In this document: one piece after another, positions 1 through 12,775 of the stretch
Position numbering within the stretch: the stretch's first letter is position 1
Layout: the number at the start of each line of letters is the position of its first letter
NCBI GenBank assembly: GCA_029582155.1
Contig: CM055895.1
Span: 9,805,544-9,869,543 of the forward strand
Direction: 5' to 3'
Length of the DNA stretch: 64,000 nt
Source of the DNA: Panopea generosa
Taxonomy: Eukaryota > Mollusca > Bivalvia > Adapedonta > Hiatellidae
The notes under the pieces: generated by a model
What the model saw: only the letters and a program-made list of their open reading frames with translations
Told to the model about the DNA's origin: nothing
The model's database searches: none
Position numbers and translations under genes: made by a program

Positions 1-3000
1 TACTTACCTTGATCAAGGACATTCTATGAATGTGGTAGAATGTTGTAGATTCCCATATAATTCTACTTACGCAAGGACATTAGGTGAATGTGATAGAATG
101 TGGTAGATTCCCTTATACCTTGCCTAGCTCAAGGACATGAGGTTAATGTGGTAGAATGTGTACCTTATAAGGTGCCTTGATCAAAGACATTAGGTGAATG
201 TGGTAGAATGCGATATATTCCCTTATAACTTGCCTTGATAAAGGGCATTAGGTGAATGTTGTAGAACGTGGTAGATTCCCATATAATTCACCATACTCAA
301 AAACATTGGGCGAATGTGGTAGAATGTGGTAGATTCCCTTATAACTTGCCTTAATCAAAGACATTAGGTGAATGTGGTAGAATGTGGTATATTCCCATAT
401 AACTCGCCTTGCTCAAAGACATGAGGTGAATGGTGTAGAATTTGGTAGATTCCCTTATAACTTGCCTACCTCAAGAACATTGGGTGAATGTGGTAGAATG
501 TGGTAGATTCCCTTTTAACTTGCCTTAATCAAGTACATTAGGTGAATGTGGTAGATTTCCATATAACTCGCCTTGCTCAAAGACATGAGGTGAACTGGTG
601 TAGAATGTGATAGATTCCCTTATAACTCGCCTTGATCATGGACATTAGATGAATGTAGTAGAATGTGGTTGATTCCCATATAACTTGTCGTGCTCAAAGA
701 CATTAGGTGAATGGAGTATAATGTGGTGTATTTTCATATCACTCGCCCTTGCACAAGACATAAGGTGAATGTGATATATTGTGATGCATTCCCTTATAAC
801 TTACCTTGCTCAAGGATATACGATGAATGTGGTGGAATGTGGTAGATTTCCTTATAACTTGATCAAGGACATAAGGTGAATGTGGTATAATTGGATAGAT
901 TCCCTTATAATTTGCTTTGATCAAGGACATTTTGTGAATGTGGTAGAATGTGATAGATTCCCTTAAAACTTGTCTTGATCAAGGCCATTAGATAAATTGG
1001 GTAAAATGTGGTAGATTCCCTTATAGCTCGTCCTGCTCAAGTACATTACGTGGATGTGGTAGAATGTGATAGATTCCCTAATAATTTGCCTTGATCAAGG
1101 ACATTAGGTGAATGTGGTAAAATGTGATAGATTTTCTTAAAACTTGACTTGATCAAGGACATTAGATAAATGGGGTAAAATGTGGTAGATTCCCTTATAA
1201 CTTGCCTTGATCAAGGACAGTAGGTGAATGGGTTACAATGTGTTAGATTCCCTTATAAATTGCCCTGATCAAGGACAGTAGGTGAATGGGTTACAATGTG
1301 TTAGATTCCCTTAAAACTTGCCTTGATCATGGACATTAGATGAATGTGGTAGAATGTGGTAAATTCCCTCATAACGTGTCTTGCTCAAATACATTAGATG
1401 AATGGGGTAGAATGTGGTAGATTCCGTTATAACTCGTCTTGCTCAAGGACATTAGGTGAATGTGGTAGAATGTGATAGATTCCCTTATAATTTGCCTTGA
1501 TCAAGGTCATAAGGTAATTGTGCTATAATGTGATAGATTCACTGATAACTTGCCTTGATCAAGGACATTAAATGAATGGGGTAGAATGTGATAGATTCCC
1601 TTATAACTAGCGTTGATCAAGGACATTAGATGAATGTGGTAGAATGTGGTAGATTTCCATATAATTCGCCTTACTCAGGGACATAAGGTGAATGTGGTAA
1701 AATGTTTTTAGATTCCCTTATAACTTGCCTAGCTCAAAGACATAAGGTGAATGTGGTAGAATGTGATTGATTACCTTATAAGGTGCCTTGATCAAAGACA
1801 TTAGGTAAATGTGGTAGAATGTGATATATTCCCTAATAACTTGACTTGACCAAGGACATTAAGTGATTGTGGTAGAATGTGATAGATTCCCTTATAACTT
1901 GCCTAGCTCAAGGACATTAGGTGAATGTGATCGATTCCCTTATAACTTGCCTTAATCAAGGACATAAGGTGAATGTGATAGATTCCTTTATAACTTCCCT
2001 AGCTCAAGGACATTAGATGAATGGGGTAAAATGTTATAAATTCCCTTGTAACTTGCCTAGCTCAATGACATAAGGTGAATGTTGTAGAATGTGACAGATT
2101 CTGTTATAACTTGCCTTGATCAAGGACATAACCTGAATGTGGTAGAATGTGATAAATTCCCTGATAACTTGCCTAGCTCAAGGACATTATATGAATGTGG
2201 TAATATGTGGTAGATTCCCTTATAACTCGTTCTGCTCAAGGACATTAGGTGAATGTGGTAGAATGTGAATATTCCGTTATAACTTGCCTAACTCAAGGAC
2301 ATAAGGTGAATGTAGTAGAATGTGATAGATTCCCTTATAACTTGCCTTAATTAAGGACACAAGGTGAATGTGGTAGAATTTGGTAGATTCCGTTATAAAT
2401 TGTCTTGATCAAGGACATTAGGTGAATGTGGTAGAATGTGGTAGATTCCCTTATAACTTGCCTAAATCAACGACATTAGGTGAATGTGGTAGAATGTGGT
2501 AGATTCCCATATAACATGCCTTGCTCAAGGTCATGAGGTGAATGGTGTATAATGTGGTAGATTCACTTATAACTTGCCTAGCTCAAGGACATAGCGTGAA
2601 CGTATAATGTGAAAGATTACCTTATAACTTGCCTTACTCAAGGACATAAGGCGAATGTAGAAGAATGTGGTTGATTCCATTATAACTTGCCAAGCTTGAG
2701 GACATAAGGTGAATGTGGTAGAATGTTATAGATTCCTTTATAACTTGCCTTGATCAAGGACATTAGGTGAGAGCGGTAGAATGTGATAGATTCGGTGATA
2801 ACTTGGCTTGATCAAGGACATTAGATGAATGGGGTAGTATGTGGTAGAATCCCTTACAGCTCATCCTGCTCAAGTACATTAGGTGAACGTGGTAGAATGT
2901 GATAGATTCCCTTATAATTTGCCTTGATCAAGGACATTATGTGAATGTGGTAGAATGTTATAGATTCCCTTAAAACTTGCCTTGATCAAGGACATTAGAT

Positions 3001-3520
3001 AAATGGGGTAGAATGTGGAAGATTCCCTTATAACTTGCCTTGATAAGGACATTAGGTGAATGTGGTAGAATGTGATAGATTCCCTTATAACTTACCTTGA
3101 TCAAGGACAATAGATGGATGGGGTAGAATGTGATAGATTCCCTTATAATTTGCCTTGATCTAGGGCATTAGTTGAATGTGGTAGAATGTGATAGATTCCC
3201 TTATAACTTGCCTTGATCAAGGACATTAGATGAATGAGGTAGAATGTGGTAGATTCCCATATAATTTGCCTTTCTTAAGGACATTAGGTGAATGTGGTAA
3301 AACGTGGTAGATTCCCTTATAACTTTCCTAGCTCAAGAACATAAGATGAATATGGTAGAATGTGATAGATTCCCTTATGACATTCATTGATCAAGGACAT
3401 TAGGTGAATGTGATACATTCCCTTATAACTTGCATTGATCAAGGACATTAGGTGAATGTGGTATACTGTGATAGATTCCCTTATTACTTGCCTTTATCAA
3501 GGACATTAGATGAATATTGT
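1..3520. repeat. Satellite/minisatellite array, 58-bp unit, about 60 copies
   Basis: Tandem units follow each other without a break from the first base. A typical unit reads CAAGGACATTAGGTGAATG, then GTGGTAGAATGTGGTAGATT, then CCCTTATAACTTGCCTTGAT. The unit contains an internal 10-bp duplication (GTGGTAGAAT/GTGGTAGATT), so it grew from a shorter motif. Copies differ by scattered substitutions and a few internal deletions, for example around 1915-1985, where the half-repeat is lost. The array starts outside the window and stops abruptly near 3520. The 63-aa frame on its minus strand is an accident of the repeat. Confidence 0.95.
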
Positions 3521-3699
3521 TGGTACAGATTAGTTCAACTATTTTGATCCATTCTCATGAACTGGTACCGATATATTGTCCCGTGAAGTTTAAATACATA
3601 GTGTATAAACTGTATGTGTTGATACAAAACTATAGATCTATTTACAGGAAATTGTTTATTACCATATGATAAAATATTGAAGGTAGTGCTTATATAGCA

Positions 3700-4790
3700 T
3701 ATGTAAAACATTGATAAAATATTTTTGAAACAGAAGATCCTCTATGGCTTACACTATATTTTAAATTACACATCAAAAACGTACTTGTTTAGATATCAAA
3801 GATATAAATTTGGATCTTAATAGAGAAAATCTCAGCATAATATCTAAAGATAAAGTACTTGGCATATTTATTAATGACAACATAATTTGGAAAAATCATG
3901 TAGATCATATGTAAAATAAATCCATGAAAAATTTGGCTTCTGTCAAGTAATTAAACAATATCTTAGCCTTGACCATAGAGTTCAGTTTTATAAACCTTAT
4001 ATTCAACCTCATGAAGATTACTGTAATTTTGTATAAGTTGGCACCTGTCAAATGAACCAAGATAGAATTTTAAGGCTCCAAAAACGTGCTTGCAAAATCA
4101 TCTTGAATAACAATGATTAAAACACACTAGAAAGCTTGCAGGAGTTTAAAAAACTAACAGTTTTTGATAGGATTTATTTCCGGAAAACAAAATTTATGTA
4201 CAAAATAGCGAAGTCCAATAGCCTCAGCCGAAATCAATGAAATGTTTTACTTCAGACAAACAAATAAAAATACTCCTGTAACACGGTCAAATTCTTCAAA
4301 CAACATCAAACTAGCTAAACCGAACAAAGAATTATTTAAACAAAGTATATATATATTTGGTCCAATAAAATGGAATAATCTTCCAGAAAATATCAAAGCA
4401 AAACTTTTGTAATAGCATACCATGATACCAAAGCAATCTAATCAGATGGATGAAAATTGTATAATTCAATTTGTTTTCTGTACAAGTGTGTTCAAAATCA
4501 TGTAAATAGTAACATACTGCCACTGCCTTATATAAAATTAACAAACCACTTTTAATGTTGACATGTATTGTTTTCCTGAATGTGAATGTGTGTATGTGTG
4601 TGTGTGTGAATATCATGTGGGAAGAGAAATGTTTTAGCATTTTTTTTCACTGAATATTTCATGTATAATTTTATTTGTATCTCATTTTTGTATATTTTGT
4701 AAATAATAGAGGGCCGCATGGAAGATTAGTTTTAAACTAAATATGTCACCCTCAATAAATAAATTAGCTAAATCTTATCTTAATTCTTGC
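3700..4790 (+). pseudogene. Decayed non-LTR retrotransposon, reverse transcriptase C-terminal part and 3' tail
   Basis: Reading across stops and frameshifts gives the end of a CR1/jockey-type reverse transcriptase. Around 3855-3905 a frame reads KVLGIFINDNIIWKNHVDHM, which fits the LGV-D--L-W--HI block after the catalytic core. Near 4060-4100 is a match to the R-LQKRA--I-L block, and near 4330-4400 one to F--SI--FGPIKWNNLP. The catalytic FADD segment is not seen, so this is a 5'-truncated copy. The 3' tail (about 4700-4785, GAGGGCCGCATGGAAG then CCCTCAATAAATAAATTAGC) looks like the terminal UTR of such elements. The 102-aa minus-strand frame here is a shadow. Family assignment is by motif only. 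Confidence 0.7.
4578..4608. repeat. Short TG microsatellite
   Basis: TG dinucleotides with a few interruptions lie inside the retrotransposon relic. Confidence 0.8.
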
Positions 4791-5124
4791 TGGATTATTT
4801 CAGATAATGTTAAATAAGTTTTTCCTGATATGCTTGACCAACTTATATTGTTCTTATATATTATTCCAGTATTGCAATTGTAGTATTTAAGGTAATTATA
4901 TGTACATGGTGTGCTTTCAAGTATTCGCACATATATCATTTTACTGCAATGGTTAATAAATTATTAAAGCAATTTTAAGGTTTGAAAGACATATGTAACT
5001 AAATGCTCAATTAAATAATGTTAAGGCAATGTGAGCTATCCGTTCACTTTTGCGCATTATGTAATAATTATAGCTTATATACCCCTGAGTTTTATATTAA
5101 TTGCCGTACATTTGGTACTTATTT

Positions 5125-5275
5125 CGGAAAAAGTTGTTGTTTTACAACAGTATCGAGCGTGCTGTCCGTCCGACAGCTCTTGTATTTTTTTCTAGAGTTT
5201 TTTTTCTGTGTTAAAAGAAATACTCTGCCTTATTTTAGCTTGACCCTAGGGGTGGGCCTTCTTTACTAAATCTAT
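5125..5275 (+). repeat. Dispersed repeat 3' fragment (CGAGCGTGCTGTCC tail)
   Basis: The string CGAGCGTGCTGTCCGTCCG followed by ACAGCTCTTGT resembles the end of the element at 11170-11632 and the shorter fragment at 12105-12140. The downstream CTCTGCC and ACCCTAGGGGTGGG strings recall sequence that also follows the 11600 copy. The 83-aa plus frame across it is not a gene. Confidence 0.55.
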
Positions 5276-6820
5276 ATAAGAGAAATGCAAAAAAACGATA
5301 TTTCTTATGACTGAATAGACTTATGTGAATGTTTTTTGGTGTGATTTGTTATTGCTGACATGAAGATTGATATCTATGTCAATTTCATGGTGTCCACCCC
5401 TATGAGGTCTTAGGGTGGATCATAGATTCATAAAGCTTTATGCCATTAAAGATTTTCAGGTGACCGTTGAGGCCAATAGGTCATTTGTTTAAAGTTTGTT
5501 TTGTATTAAATCAAATAATTTAACCAATTTCATCTTTGGTATCTTTTCACACACCACTCCCTACCACAATATACTAACCCACAGATTTTTGTTTAATTAT
5601 GAATAGACCAAAGTATTATGATGTAGATAGATGCTATAATAACACTTGTATAGATGATCAAACCAGTTTAATGAAAAAATCAACAGAGGTGGTGGGGGAT
5701 TCTATAGCCAGTTTATTTTCATTCCTATATTTTCAAAAGTATAGCTTGGCTATTTCCATTATATTGACAAACTATGCTTCAACAAACATAAAAGTCTACT
5801 TGAGATAATTACACAATATTATTATAAAAAAGAGTGGCGAGTGTAAATAATAAAGATATTATTGTTTACCACTCTGTAATCCCAAGTTTCATATTGTTGT
5901 TTACTTCACTTTATTTACAAACTTTGCTAATAATATACTAGAGATAGTTTCTTGTAAGCATTATATTTACCAAGGTTTATATTAGCAGTGCTTGATTATA
6001 TTTACTATTATGACAAACATATCCATTCAACTTCAGGTAGTAACAAGAAAATAAGGGCGAGTGACATGTTATAGCTATTATATAATATTATAATATGTTA
6101 TGTTCATCCCTTTCACAAACTCCGTTATCCAAGTTTCATATTTTTGATTGTGGAGCTTGGTTGTTTTAACTTTAATAAGACACTGCAACAAATAATGTAA
6201 TTTATTTGAAAAAAGTAACCTTATGTATTTTATAAAAAAAAGGGATGCAGGTGAAAATATTGCAGCCAATATATGATTAGTCCCCTGAACAGTATTTTTT
6301 TTACTTCTTAAATTCAATTGTATTTCCTTATGTTACATGTTACATACGACATACCAACAAAGATAAAGCCATAGCTTTTCTCAAAAATAAGAGTTAAAAT
6401 TTAATGACCTTGATTTGGTCGTGACTCAATAAAATAAATGTTAAAACAACCAAGTTTAATTTAGCAGTGCTATTGCTTTTATTTTACATTACTGCCCCCA
6501 AACAGGTTTATCCGTGATATATCCTTTTATATCTATTATATGTATCATGACATTGTTTTAAAAAACAATTCTGAACAGTTCCATTTTTAGAATTAGATTT
6601 TAAGTCAATAAAATAGCTGGCATTTTTTAAACCTTGACGAGATTTGGTCTAATTTGCTAATTTTATGTTTGTTTTCAATGCGCTATCTACATTTCACTAT
6701 GTCATGTCATTATATTGTATAACTATTTTTTCTTGTTCCAACTTAACATATATGTTGTTAACTTGTACAGATATGGTGTTAAATATCAAATTTTTGTTAT
6801 TCATTTTATATTTTTACCCA

Positions 6821-6880
6821 AAACTCACTTTTCTTACTCGAAATTCACTTTCCTTACTCGAAACTCACTTTCTTTACTAA
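6821..6880. repeat. 20-bp tandem triplicate
   Basis: Three consecutive 20-bp units, starting AAACTCACTTTTCTTACTCG, with one to a few changes each. Confidence 0.85.
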
Positions 6881-9192
6881 AAAAACATTTTCATATGGTT
6901 CTTCAATTGACTGTTAATTCTATTTTTCTCTCGGGATTAAAATATATTCACTTTACTCTGTGTTTGAGTGTATATTGCCAATTCAGGAGGGTTAGGATAT
7001 CTATCATTATTTGTTAATCTATAAGTTAGTTTCACTACATTTTATCAAGAAAAACTAACATTTACCTACCATTCTTTTATTTAACATATAAGGTAGATGT
7101 TTACCCAGATTCGCACTCAATCCTAGTACAATAAGTGCCTGAACCTAATCTTCTGACAATTGAGAAGTTTACTGTTTGTATACCTGCTAGCTTAATCTAT
7201 GTGTTTGGTATTGTGCAAATAACTGAAACATCTGCAAAAGTGCTATCAGCGTCGGCTAATATATGGGTCAGTAGGGATTCGTGAAATCAACTGCCATGGC
7301 AGAGAACAGCTATTATAATCATTGCAATAGCCATTAGCGTCAGATGGAGAAATTTATAGACTGAAAACATTCCTGTTATTTGTATTAACTGTCAATTATG
7401 TAGTAAGAGAGAATAATGTTAGTTACTCAAGAATATACCAGACCATGGTCAAAAGATGTGTCTTTGTACCGTTAATTGTAAATTTACCTGACTAGCAAAA
7501 TTAGGAATTATTAATAAGTATACATAGAGATATATAATGTTATTGTAAGTATATGCTGATGTACATACATGTAGTACAAACAGAAAAAATATGTAACGCA
7601 ATACACAAAATGACAAACCAAATTTTTTTTAAATAGTTGTTATGGATATTTATGTGATATTGCACTGTACAAGGTTTCTCTTTAATTATTATGCAGACTG
7701 TTGTTACTGATATGGCTTTTTTGTCGCAATGGCATATTAAGAGAAAGTAATTTGGTATTAGTTTATATGTTATAAATTCAATAGAAAAATTTATGTAGTG
7801 GATGGGCTTGTGAAGTGACTTACTTAATTGATGAGGCGGACTTTATATAATAATATGCAAATTATAATCCGCCACAATCTAAATTGTCATTCATTATACA
7901 TTGGTTTAGAATTTTGATATCGTATTTACAATTTATATAAACTATAAGAACTTTGGTTTAAAAATACCAGAGTGTGACATTGGTAAGTTAATATTCAAAA
8001 CTTTCAAAAAATAAAACCGAATATATGTATATATATTATTGTTCTTTAGGAATGCATAAAGAACACTTTTGAAAATAATAAAAACAATCTGTCAAATGCA
8101 AACAATGTCCAACGAATACGTTATGAAAGAAAAACCAACATTTTTTTATTATATTGCTCGGAGTCTTTTAAACTTCTAGATTGTTTAAATTTGCGCTTTT
8201 CATATGATTGTTACTTTTTCTAATAGCAGAGTGTTTCACGTACATCAAATGTTGTATTCAATTGAAAATATTCAAAATCTTAGACACTTGAAAGTTCTGT
8301 GTGTATTAGTTTATAAAAAGGTATTACAAATGACGAAATTTTACCATCTCGTGGTACTTAAAGTTAACGAACAAGCAATTGGATAGTGCGATCCTCAACT
8401 TAGTGGTACAAAGTATTTTCTTAAATCTTCATCTGGGATCACCATTGAAATAGGCCCTAGGTATTTGATATTACTTGGTCTTATGTGTCCCAGATTTAAA
8501 GAAGACGCTTTAGTACAATTTAAATGCATTTTACATAGATATGATTTAAGTACATGTAAGTACTTCAACACTGTAAATTTATTAAGGACAATACATGCAG
8601 TCTGATGTAACTAATATTGAATTATGTTTTGTGTAGTTTGGTCTTCCGCTAAATAAATTACGTTTAACATGACAAAACACAAATTGAAAAAATTTGCACT
8701 TAATAATTTATTCATTATATCGATTTCAAACATCGCCTAGTGCTTTATCTTTAATATCTTTTCTACTATGAACCTTAACAATGTATTTTCAATTTCTAAG
8801 TTAATATAAGTTAATATATTTGAACAATTTGTATCAATATCATTTTATAATTATGTTGATGGAAACGATTCCACAAATATACGAACATAAAGCAATAAGA
8901 ACCAGCAATTTGTGTATTAGCAACAATTTATCAGCAATGATACGTGTGCAGTGTAGTGTATCTCTCTAGAGCAGAGAGTACTAACCCTCTTCAGACAACA
9001 TTACTGCTTAATGAACGGGTTGTGTAGTTCATGTTTGTAAACTGCAATATGAAATAAACTGTTAATTGGTATAAAATCTATTGAATGGAATAGTTGTCAT
9101 TTACATGTGTTACAACTTTTGATAATGAAATAATTAGTGATGCTATTTTGATAATAAAATATACATGTTGTTTGGAGACAAGTTTATTTTCA

Positions 9193-9272
9193 ATGAGTAG
9201 TGATGATACAAATAACTCAGAGCCAGGAATATATACACAAAGAGAGTTCACCAGGAAACAAACGTTTAAATG
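9193..9272 (+). CDS. Candidate first coding exon of a small unknown gene
   Basis: I do not recognise the protein. The exon would start MSSDDTNNSEPGIYTQREFT, followed by a few residues ending FKW, then a strong splice donor (AAATG/GTATGT, intron from 9273). Its composition is polar, unlike the I/F/N/K-rich chance frames around it. An in-frame upstream ATG at 9094 exists, but the sequence between looks non-coding, so I prefer 9193. The context before the ATG (TTTTCA) is not a strong Kozak. The exon leaves two bases of a codon and does not fit the 12279 exon directly; the candidate at 9872-9933 would bridge the phase. I infer that it belongs with the exons at 12279 and 17398. It has no transcript support here and could be a coincidence. 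Confidence 0.4.
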
Positions 9273-9630
9273 GTATGTATCCAGTTATCAATTTCTACAT
9301 ATTCAATTAACATTTTATTTATTTACTCTTGAAAATCTAAATGTTCAAAATAAACAAAACTGCGAAAATTATTTCTTAAACGTATGTTCTTTAAATTTAA
9401 ACTCTATATATTATGCAGACTAAATGCTCACAAGTGGTTAAGTTGATTCAAAACATTCCACAATGATTTTTCAAACAACGAATTTTACTAGCGTAACGCT
9501 TTTTTAAAGAAACTATATAAACATGTATATTTGTTTACCTATTAAATACATGAACTCATGATATGATAAATTATTTTAAATATTTTAATGCAATCTTGAT
9601 ATAACTTTGTTGTATATTGTTAAGATATCT

Positions 9631-9888
9631 TTAACAGGAGTCAATGTACACTTCAAATTTGAAAACGTCAATGAAACACTGTAGGTATTCGATCACACAT
9701 TTTAATTTCAGTTTCCTGAAAAGATGTTGCACTTGATGTTGAAAAAATTGGAAAGTGTCTTCAAGAAAAGTGTTGTTACGATGTATTCCTGAAGCGTTAA
9801 CTGTAGATAGTGTTTTGAGATGGCGCCAGAAATAACATTTACTTGTCCAAGGATGTTTGAAAATGTTGAAGCTACTTTTCAGAGACAC
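9631..9888 (-). CDS. Unrecognised 85-codon minus-strand frame
   Basis: An ATG-to-stop frame whose product has mixed residues (W, C, H, R present) rather than simple AT-driven composition. It begins MSLKSSFNIFKHPWTSKCYF. No domain is recognised. It overlaps, antisense, the candidate exon at 9872-9933 and a strong plus-strand acceptor at 9711 (ACATTTTAATTTCAG), so at most one reading can be right. It may be a fragment of a mobile element or simply chance. Confidence 0.2.
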   Translation of the reverse strand: MSLKSSFNIFKHPWTSKCYFWRHLKTLSTVNASGIHRNNTFLEDTFQFFQHQVQHLFRKLKLKCVIEYLQCFIDVFKFEVYIDSC

Positions 9889-9933
9889 ATTTAATGGTAG
9901 AATTCAAATCATCGAAGGAAAGTTTGTTTGCAA
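9872..9933 (+). CDS. Possible 62-bp second exon of the unknown gene
   Basis: The exon would read (C)YFSETHLMVEFKSSKESLFA and end at a strong donor (GCAA/GTAAGT). It takes one base to complete the codon left by the 9193-9272 exon and leaves one base, exactly what the 12279 exon needs (A+TA). A TGA lies one codon before the proposed acceptor, so the exon cannot extend upstream. The acceptor (GTTGAAG) has a poor pyrimidine tract, which is the weak point. The model rests on phase agreement and amino-acid composition only. Confidence 0.25.
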
Positions 9934-10315
9934 GTAAGTAATCATTTGATATTGCAATATATTAGAATATGTATTTGTACATATGGGCAGAAGTACCAGT
10001 ACACACAATTTATATTGAGGCAGTCTTAATGATATAATTTTGAGATTAAAAATCATATCCATTCAATGTATATGCTACTGGAGATATATGCAGTAATTAC
10101 ATTTATAGTTATCAATGGTGTGATTTTTTCTTACTTTCGGCTTGAACATTCTAGAAAAAGATGACTTTCTGTACGCAACCGGCACCTGCTCTGATGTCAG
10201 CTTCCAATCTTCGTTTTAAAAAGTTTTTAAAATTGTTCATTTATGTGTAGGGCTTGAAGTTATTTGCATATAACTTGGCATAACTGTACATGCTTATGCT
10301 CTAAGGCATTATATT

Positions 10316-10549
10316 TTTGAATGGGTTTTAACGCCATTTTACAACACATTTCATGTTATATATGGCATATCTCGTTTTACTGGTGGAAGAAGACCTCAGA
10401 CTGAGTAGAACCACCGTCCTTCCGCAAGTAACTGGCAATATTTCTCAAATAAAATTTTGGTGTGAGCAGGACTTGAACCTACGACCCTAGCGGTGAGAGG
10501 GAAGTGATCTTTAGACGGTGCCTTAGACCACTCAGCCATGGAGGACCCT
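10316..10549 (-). mobile_element. tRNA-derived SINE, family 2
   Basis: On the minus strand a tRNA-like head (GGTCCTCCATGGCTGAGTGG box A, GTAGGTTCAAGTCCTG box B) is followed by a body ending TGGCGTTAAAACCCATTC. A second copy of the same architecture is at 61017-61279. No clear target-site duplication is visible around this one. Confidence 0.8.
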
Positions 10550-11170
10550 AGTATGTAACATATCAGGCTACAAAATTCAAGGACAATGTCGTATTTGAGT
10601 GCAAAAATGTCACATTTATTGTCTCATAATTGTACATAAGTGTGAAGTTATATGGATGGAACTTGACATGATAGTGCGTGCTTATATTCTGAGACAGTGC
10701 AATCAACTATATCAGTTACCATCGCATGTATTGGCTTAATCTTCACACAAGACTTCACAGTAATCAAGCATTTGCATTATATAATGCAAATTACCGCCCT
10801 TGTATGACTTATAATATAGAAATTCTGGTTAAAGTGTTGCGTGCAAATACAATTAATTTCATATCTCATAAAACACTCCATGTATTTGATGTAACTTTAA
10901 AAAAGTTTTTGCAGTATAAATCAAACTACATTAATGAACAGGGGTAATTATTGCTATTATTTTCTTAATTATGGCCCTTTTTTGTGTCTAGAATATTTGG
11001 TTAAAATATATCTCTCAGAAGCCACTGTATGTATTTGACTGAAACTTCATAGAAGATTTAAGCTATGTAATTCCATAAATAACTCTTTTTATCTGGATTA
11101 ACCATCAGTATCTGAGTTTGTACTTTGTCACAATATAATTCGAATAGCCTTTTTTTTACTATTCGGAGAA
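10550..11170. repeat. Probable older copy or arm of the dispersed repeat at 11170
   Basis: Phrases such as CATGTATTGGCTTAATCTTC, ACACAAGACTTCACAGTAAT and CAAATACAATTAATTTCAT recur in altered form in the adjacent element (11255-11300 and 11395-11420). This suggests two related copies head to tail. The plus frame at 10726-10947 falls in this repeat and is not a gene. Confidence 0.5.
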
Positions 11171-11632
11171 TAAAGAAAGCTATTCTACTCACTCGGGCAT
11201 CGGCGTCAAACATTGGTTAAAGTTATGCATGCAAGTGCCTATCTCAATAACCATTGCATGTATTGACTTGAACTTTTATACAAGACTTCCCAGTCATCAA
11301 ACCTACTTCAATAACTAAGTTAAGATAACTCTTGGGTGGTTATAATGCAAAAGTATTGCCTTTATTTGACTTAAAAATTATTGTTAAAGTTTTGCGTGCA
11401 AGTACCATCAAGTCCATATCACAACAAACATGCAATGTATTTAATTGAAACTCAACAGTCTTTCCATGTATTGGATGGATTGAAATTTCATTCACAGTAT
11501 TGCAGTTATAAGCTCTACTCAATTTAGTAAGTAAGATAAATCGTGTAAGCTTGGAGTTGTCATTAGTCTCAATCAAATTTGTACTTTTGTGACAAATATT
11601 CGAATAGTCGAGCACGCTGTCCCTCCGACAGC
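11170..11632 (+). repeat. Dispersed element beginning AGCTATTCTACTC and ending GTCGAGCACGCTGTCC
   Basis: The left end AGCTATTCTACTCACTCGGG and the right end CGAATAGTCGAGCACGCTG plus CCGACAGCTCT frame about 460 bp. Near the ends AGCTATTC and GAATAG are partly complementary, so it could be an old inverted-repeat element. I recall this sequence as common in bivalve genomes. Fragments of the same tail are at 5125 and 12105. The open frames at 11340-11615 and 11579-11809 are shadows. Confidence 0.6.
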
Positions 11633-12104
11633 TCTATGTTAAATTTTGTTAAATATCACATGAAATATCCTCCTCTACCAATTTTTATTGATTTTCTTTT
11701 GCTTTTTATAAAAGAAATGCTCTGCCCAATTTCAATTGTGTTGCCTACCAAGAGCACTCTGACCCCAACCATACCTTTCCTACCCATTTTTTATTTTGTT
11801 TTGCATTAAATATGAAATACTCTGCCTGATTGTACTTTTGGAAGCTACCAAAGAGCCTCCCTCTATATTATTATGTTAAGATACTTTGCTATGTTTAAAT
11901 CTTGTCTGAGCCTTATACCCTATTTTCTACCCCATCATATTTCTTTTTTTGTTTTTCTATTAAATTAGATTTACTCCGCCGTTTCAATTTTGCGTCTGTT
12001 ATTTTCCTCACCTCCATTTCACATACATGTTAGTACTATAGTGCTGATATTTTTATATGTTACATACTTCTGGTATTAAATTTTGTTTTGTGGCAACACT
12101 AGAA

Positions 12105-12145
12105 AAGTCGAGTTAACGCTGTTCACTTACAGCTCTTGTATTCAA
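12105..12145 (+). repeat. Fragment of the GTCGAGC...ACAGCTCTTG repeat end
   Basis: AAAGTCGAGTTAACGCTG followed by TTCACTTACAGCTCTTG is a diverged copy of the tail at 11597-11632. Confidence 0.5.
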
Positions 12146-12278
12146 TGGGACCAAAACTACAATGTATAAAACAAATTTATAATATGTTAAAATTGATTAT
12201 ACGTAAAAATGGATACATAATTGACAAAAAGTTACTACTTGGTGAATAATAAATACTATTAAATTTGTATTATGACAG

Positions 12279-12394
12279 TAAAGCATGGAGGTGTCATGAA
12301 GGTGTCTGAAAAAACATACAAAAGAAAAAGGAAAATGTATATGGATGGAGTACATGTGTTTGACCGAAAATGGACATCAGAAAAAGACAAAAAG
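12279..12394 (+). CDS. Candidate internal exon, lysine/arginine-rich, unknown protein
   Basis: Acceptor TTTGTATTATGACAG and donor AAAAAG/GTATCA bound a 116-bp open stretch. It encodes about 38 residues, including SEKTYKRKRKMYMDGVHVFD and RKWTSEKDKK. The basic cluster KRKRK could act as a nuclear localisation signal (inference). The exon needs one base from upstream and ends at a codon boundary. The exon at 17398 starts at a codon boundary, so the two join in frame as ...EKDKK/VYSGK.... Residues of every class are present, unlike chance frames nearby. I do not recognise the family. Further exons may lie in the 5-kb gap that follows. Confidence 0.5.
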
Positions 12395-12739
12395 GTATCA
12401 CTCTCTGTTTGGAACATTAACATAAAACAAAAAACCTATTTCAATTTGATATAATAATCATAGCAATTTTAACAAGAGAAATGTTGTTACCGTTGTCATC
12501 ATACAGAATTAACAAAAAAAGTATGACTAAGTTGTGTTCAGAGCATGACTATATCTCATTCAAAGTTAGACACACATATTACATATATATATAATAATGG
12601 GACTAACACCAGTAACTCCATCAAACATATTGTCCGCAGATTCATTTATATGGAGTTCTGAACGCATTGTTTAACATCCACTGATTCGATTACTTAATAG
12701 ATCAAGATATTTAGATATTTTTGATTTTGGGTCGGTGAG

Positions 12740-12775
12740 ACAGATATATAATTATTATTATTATTAGTAGTAGTT
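12740..12775. repeat. ATT/AGT trinucleotide microsatellite
   Basis: A short run of ATT followed by AGT triplets. Confidence 0.7.

Larger units (their letters stand above)
4790..9090. other. AT-rich stretch without recognisable genes
   Basis: Open frames here (for example 5599-5808 and 6078-6317) are low-complexity, K/I/N/F-rich and lack splice signals or family motifs. I regard them as chance. The only structure I see is the dispersed-repeat tail near 5130-5200 and the 20-bp triplicate near 6821. It may be intronic or intergenic. Confidence 0.5.

Noticed and set aside
739-930. 63-codon frame in the satellite
   Set aside because: Repeat-derived; adjacent units have stops in the same frame.
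4332-4640. 102-codon minus-strand frame
   Set aside because: It is antisense to the retrotransposon relic on the plus strand and includes a TG microsatellite.
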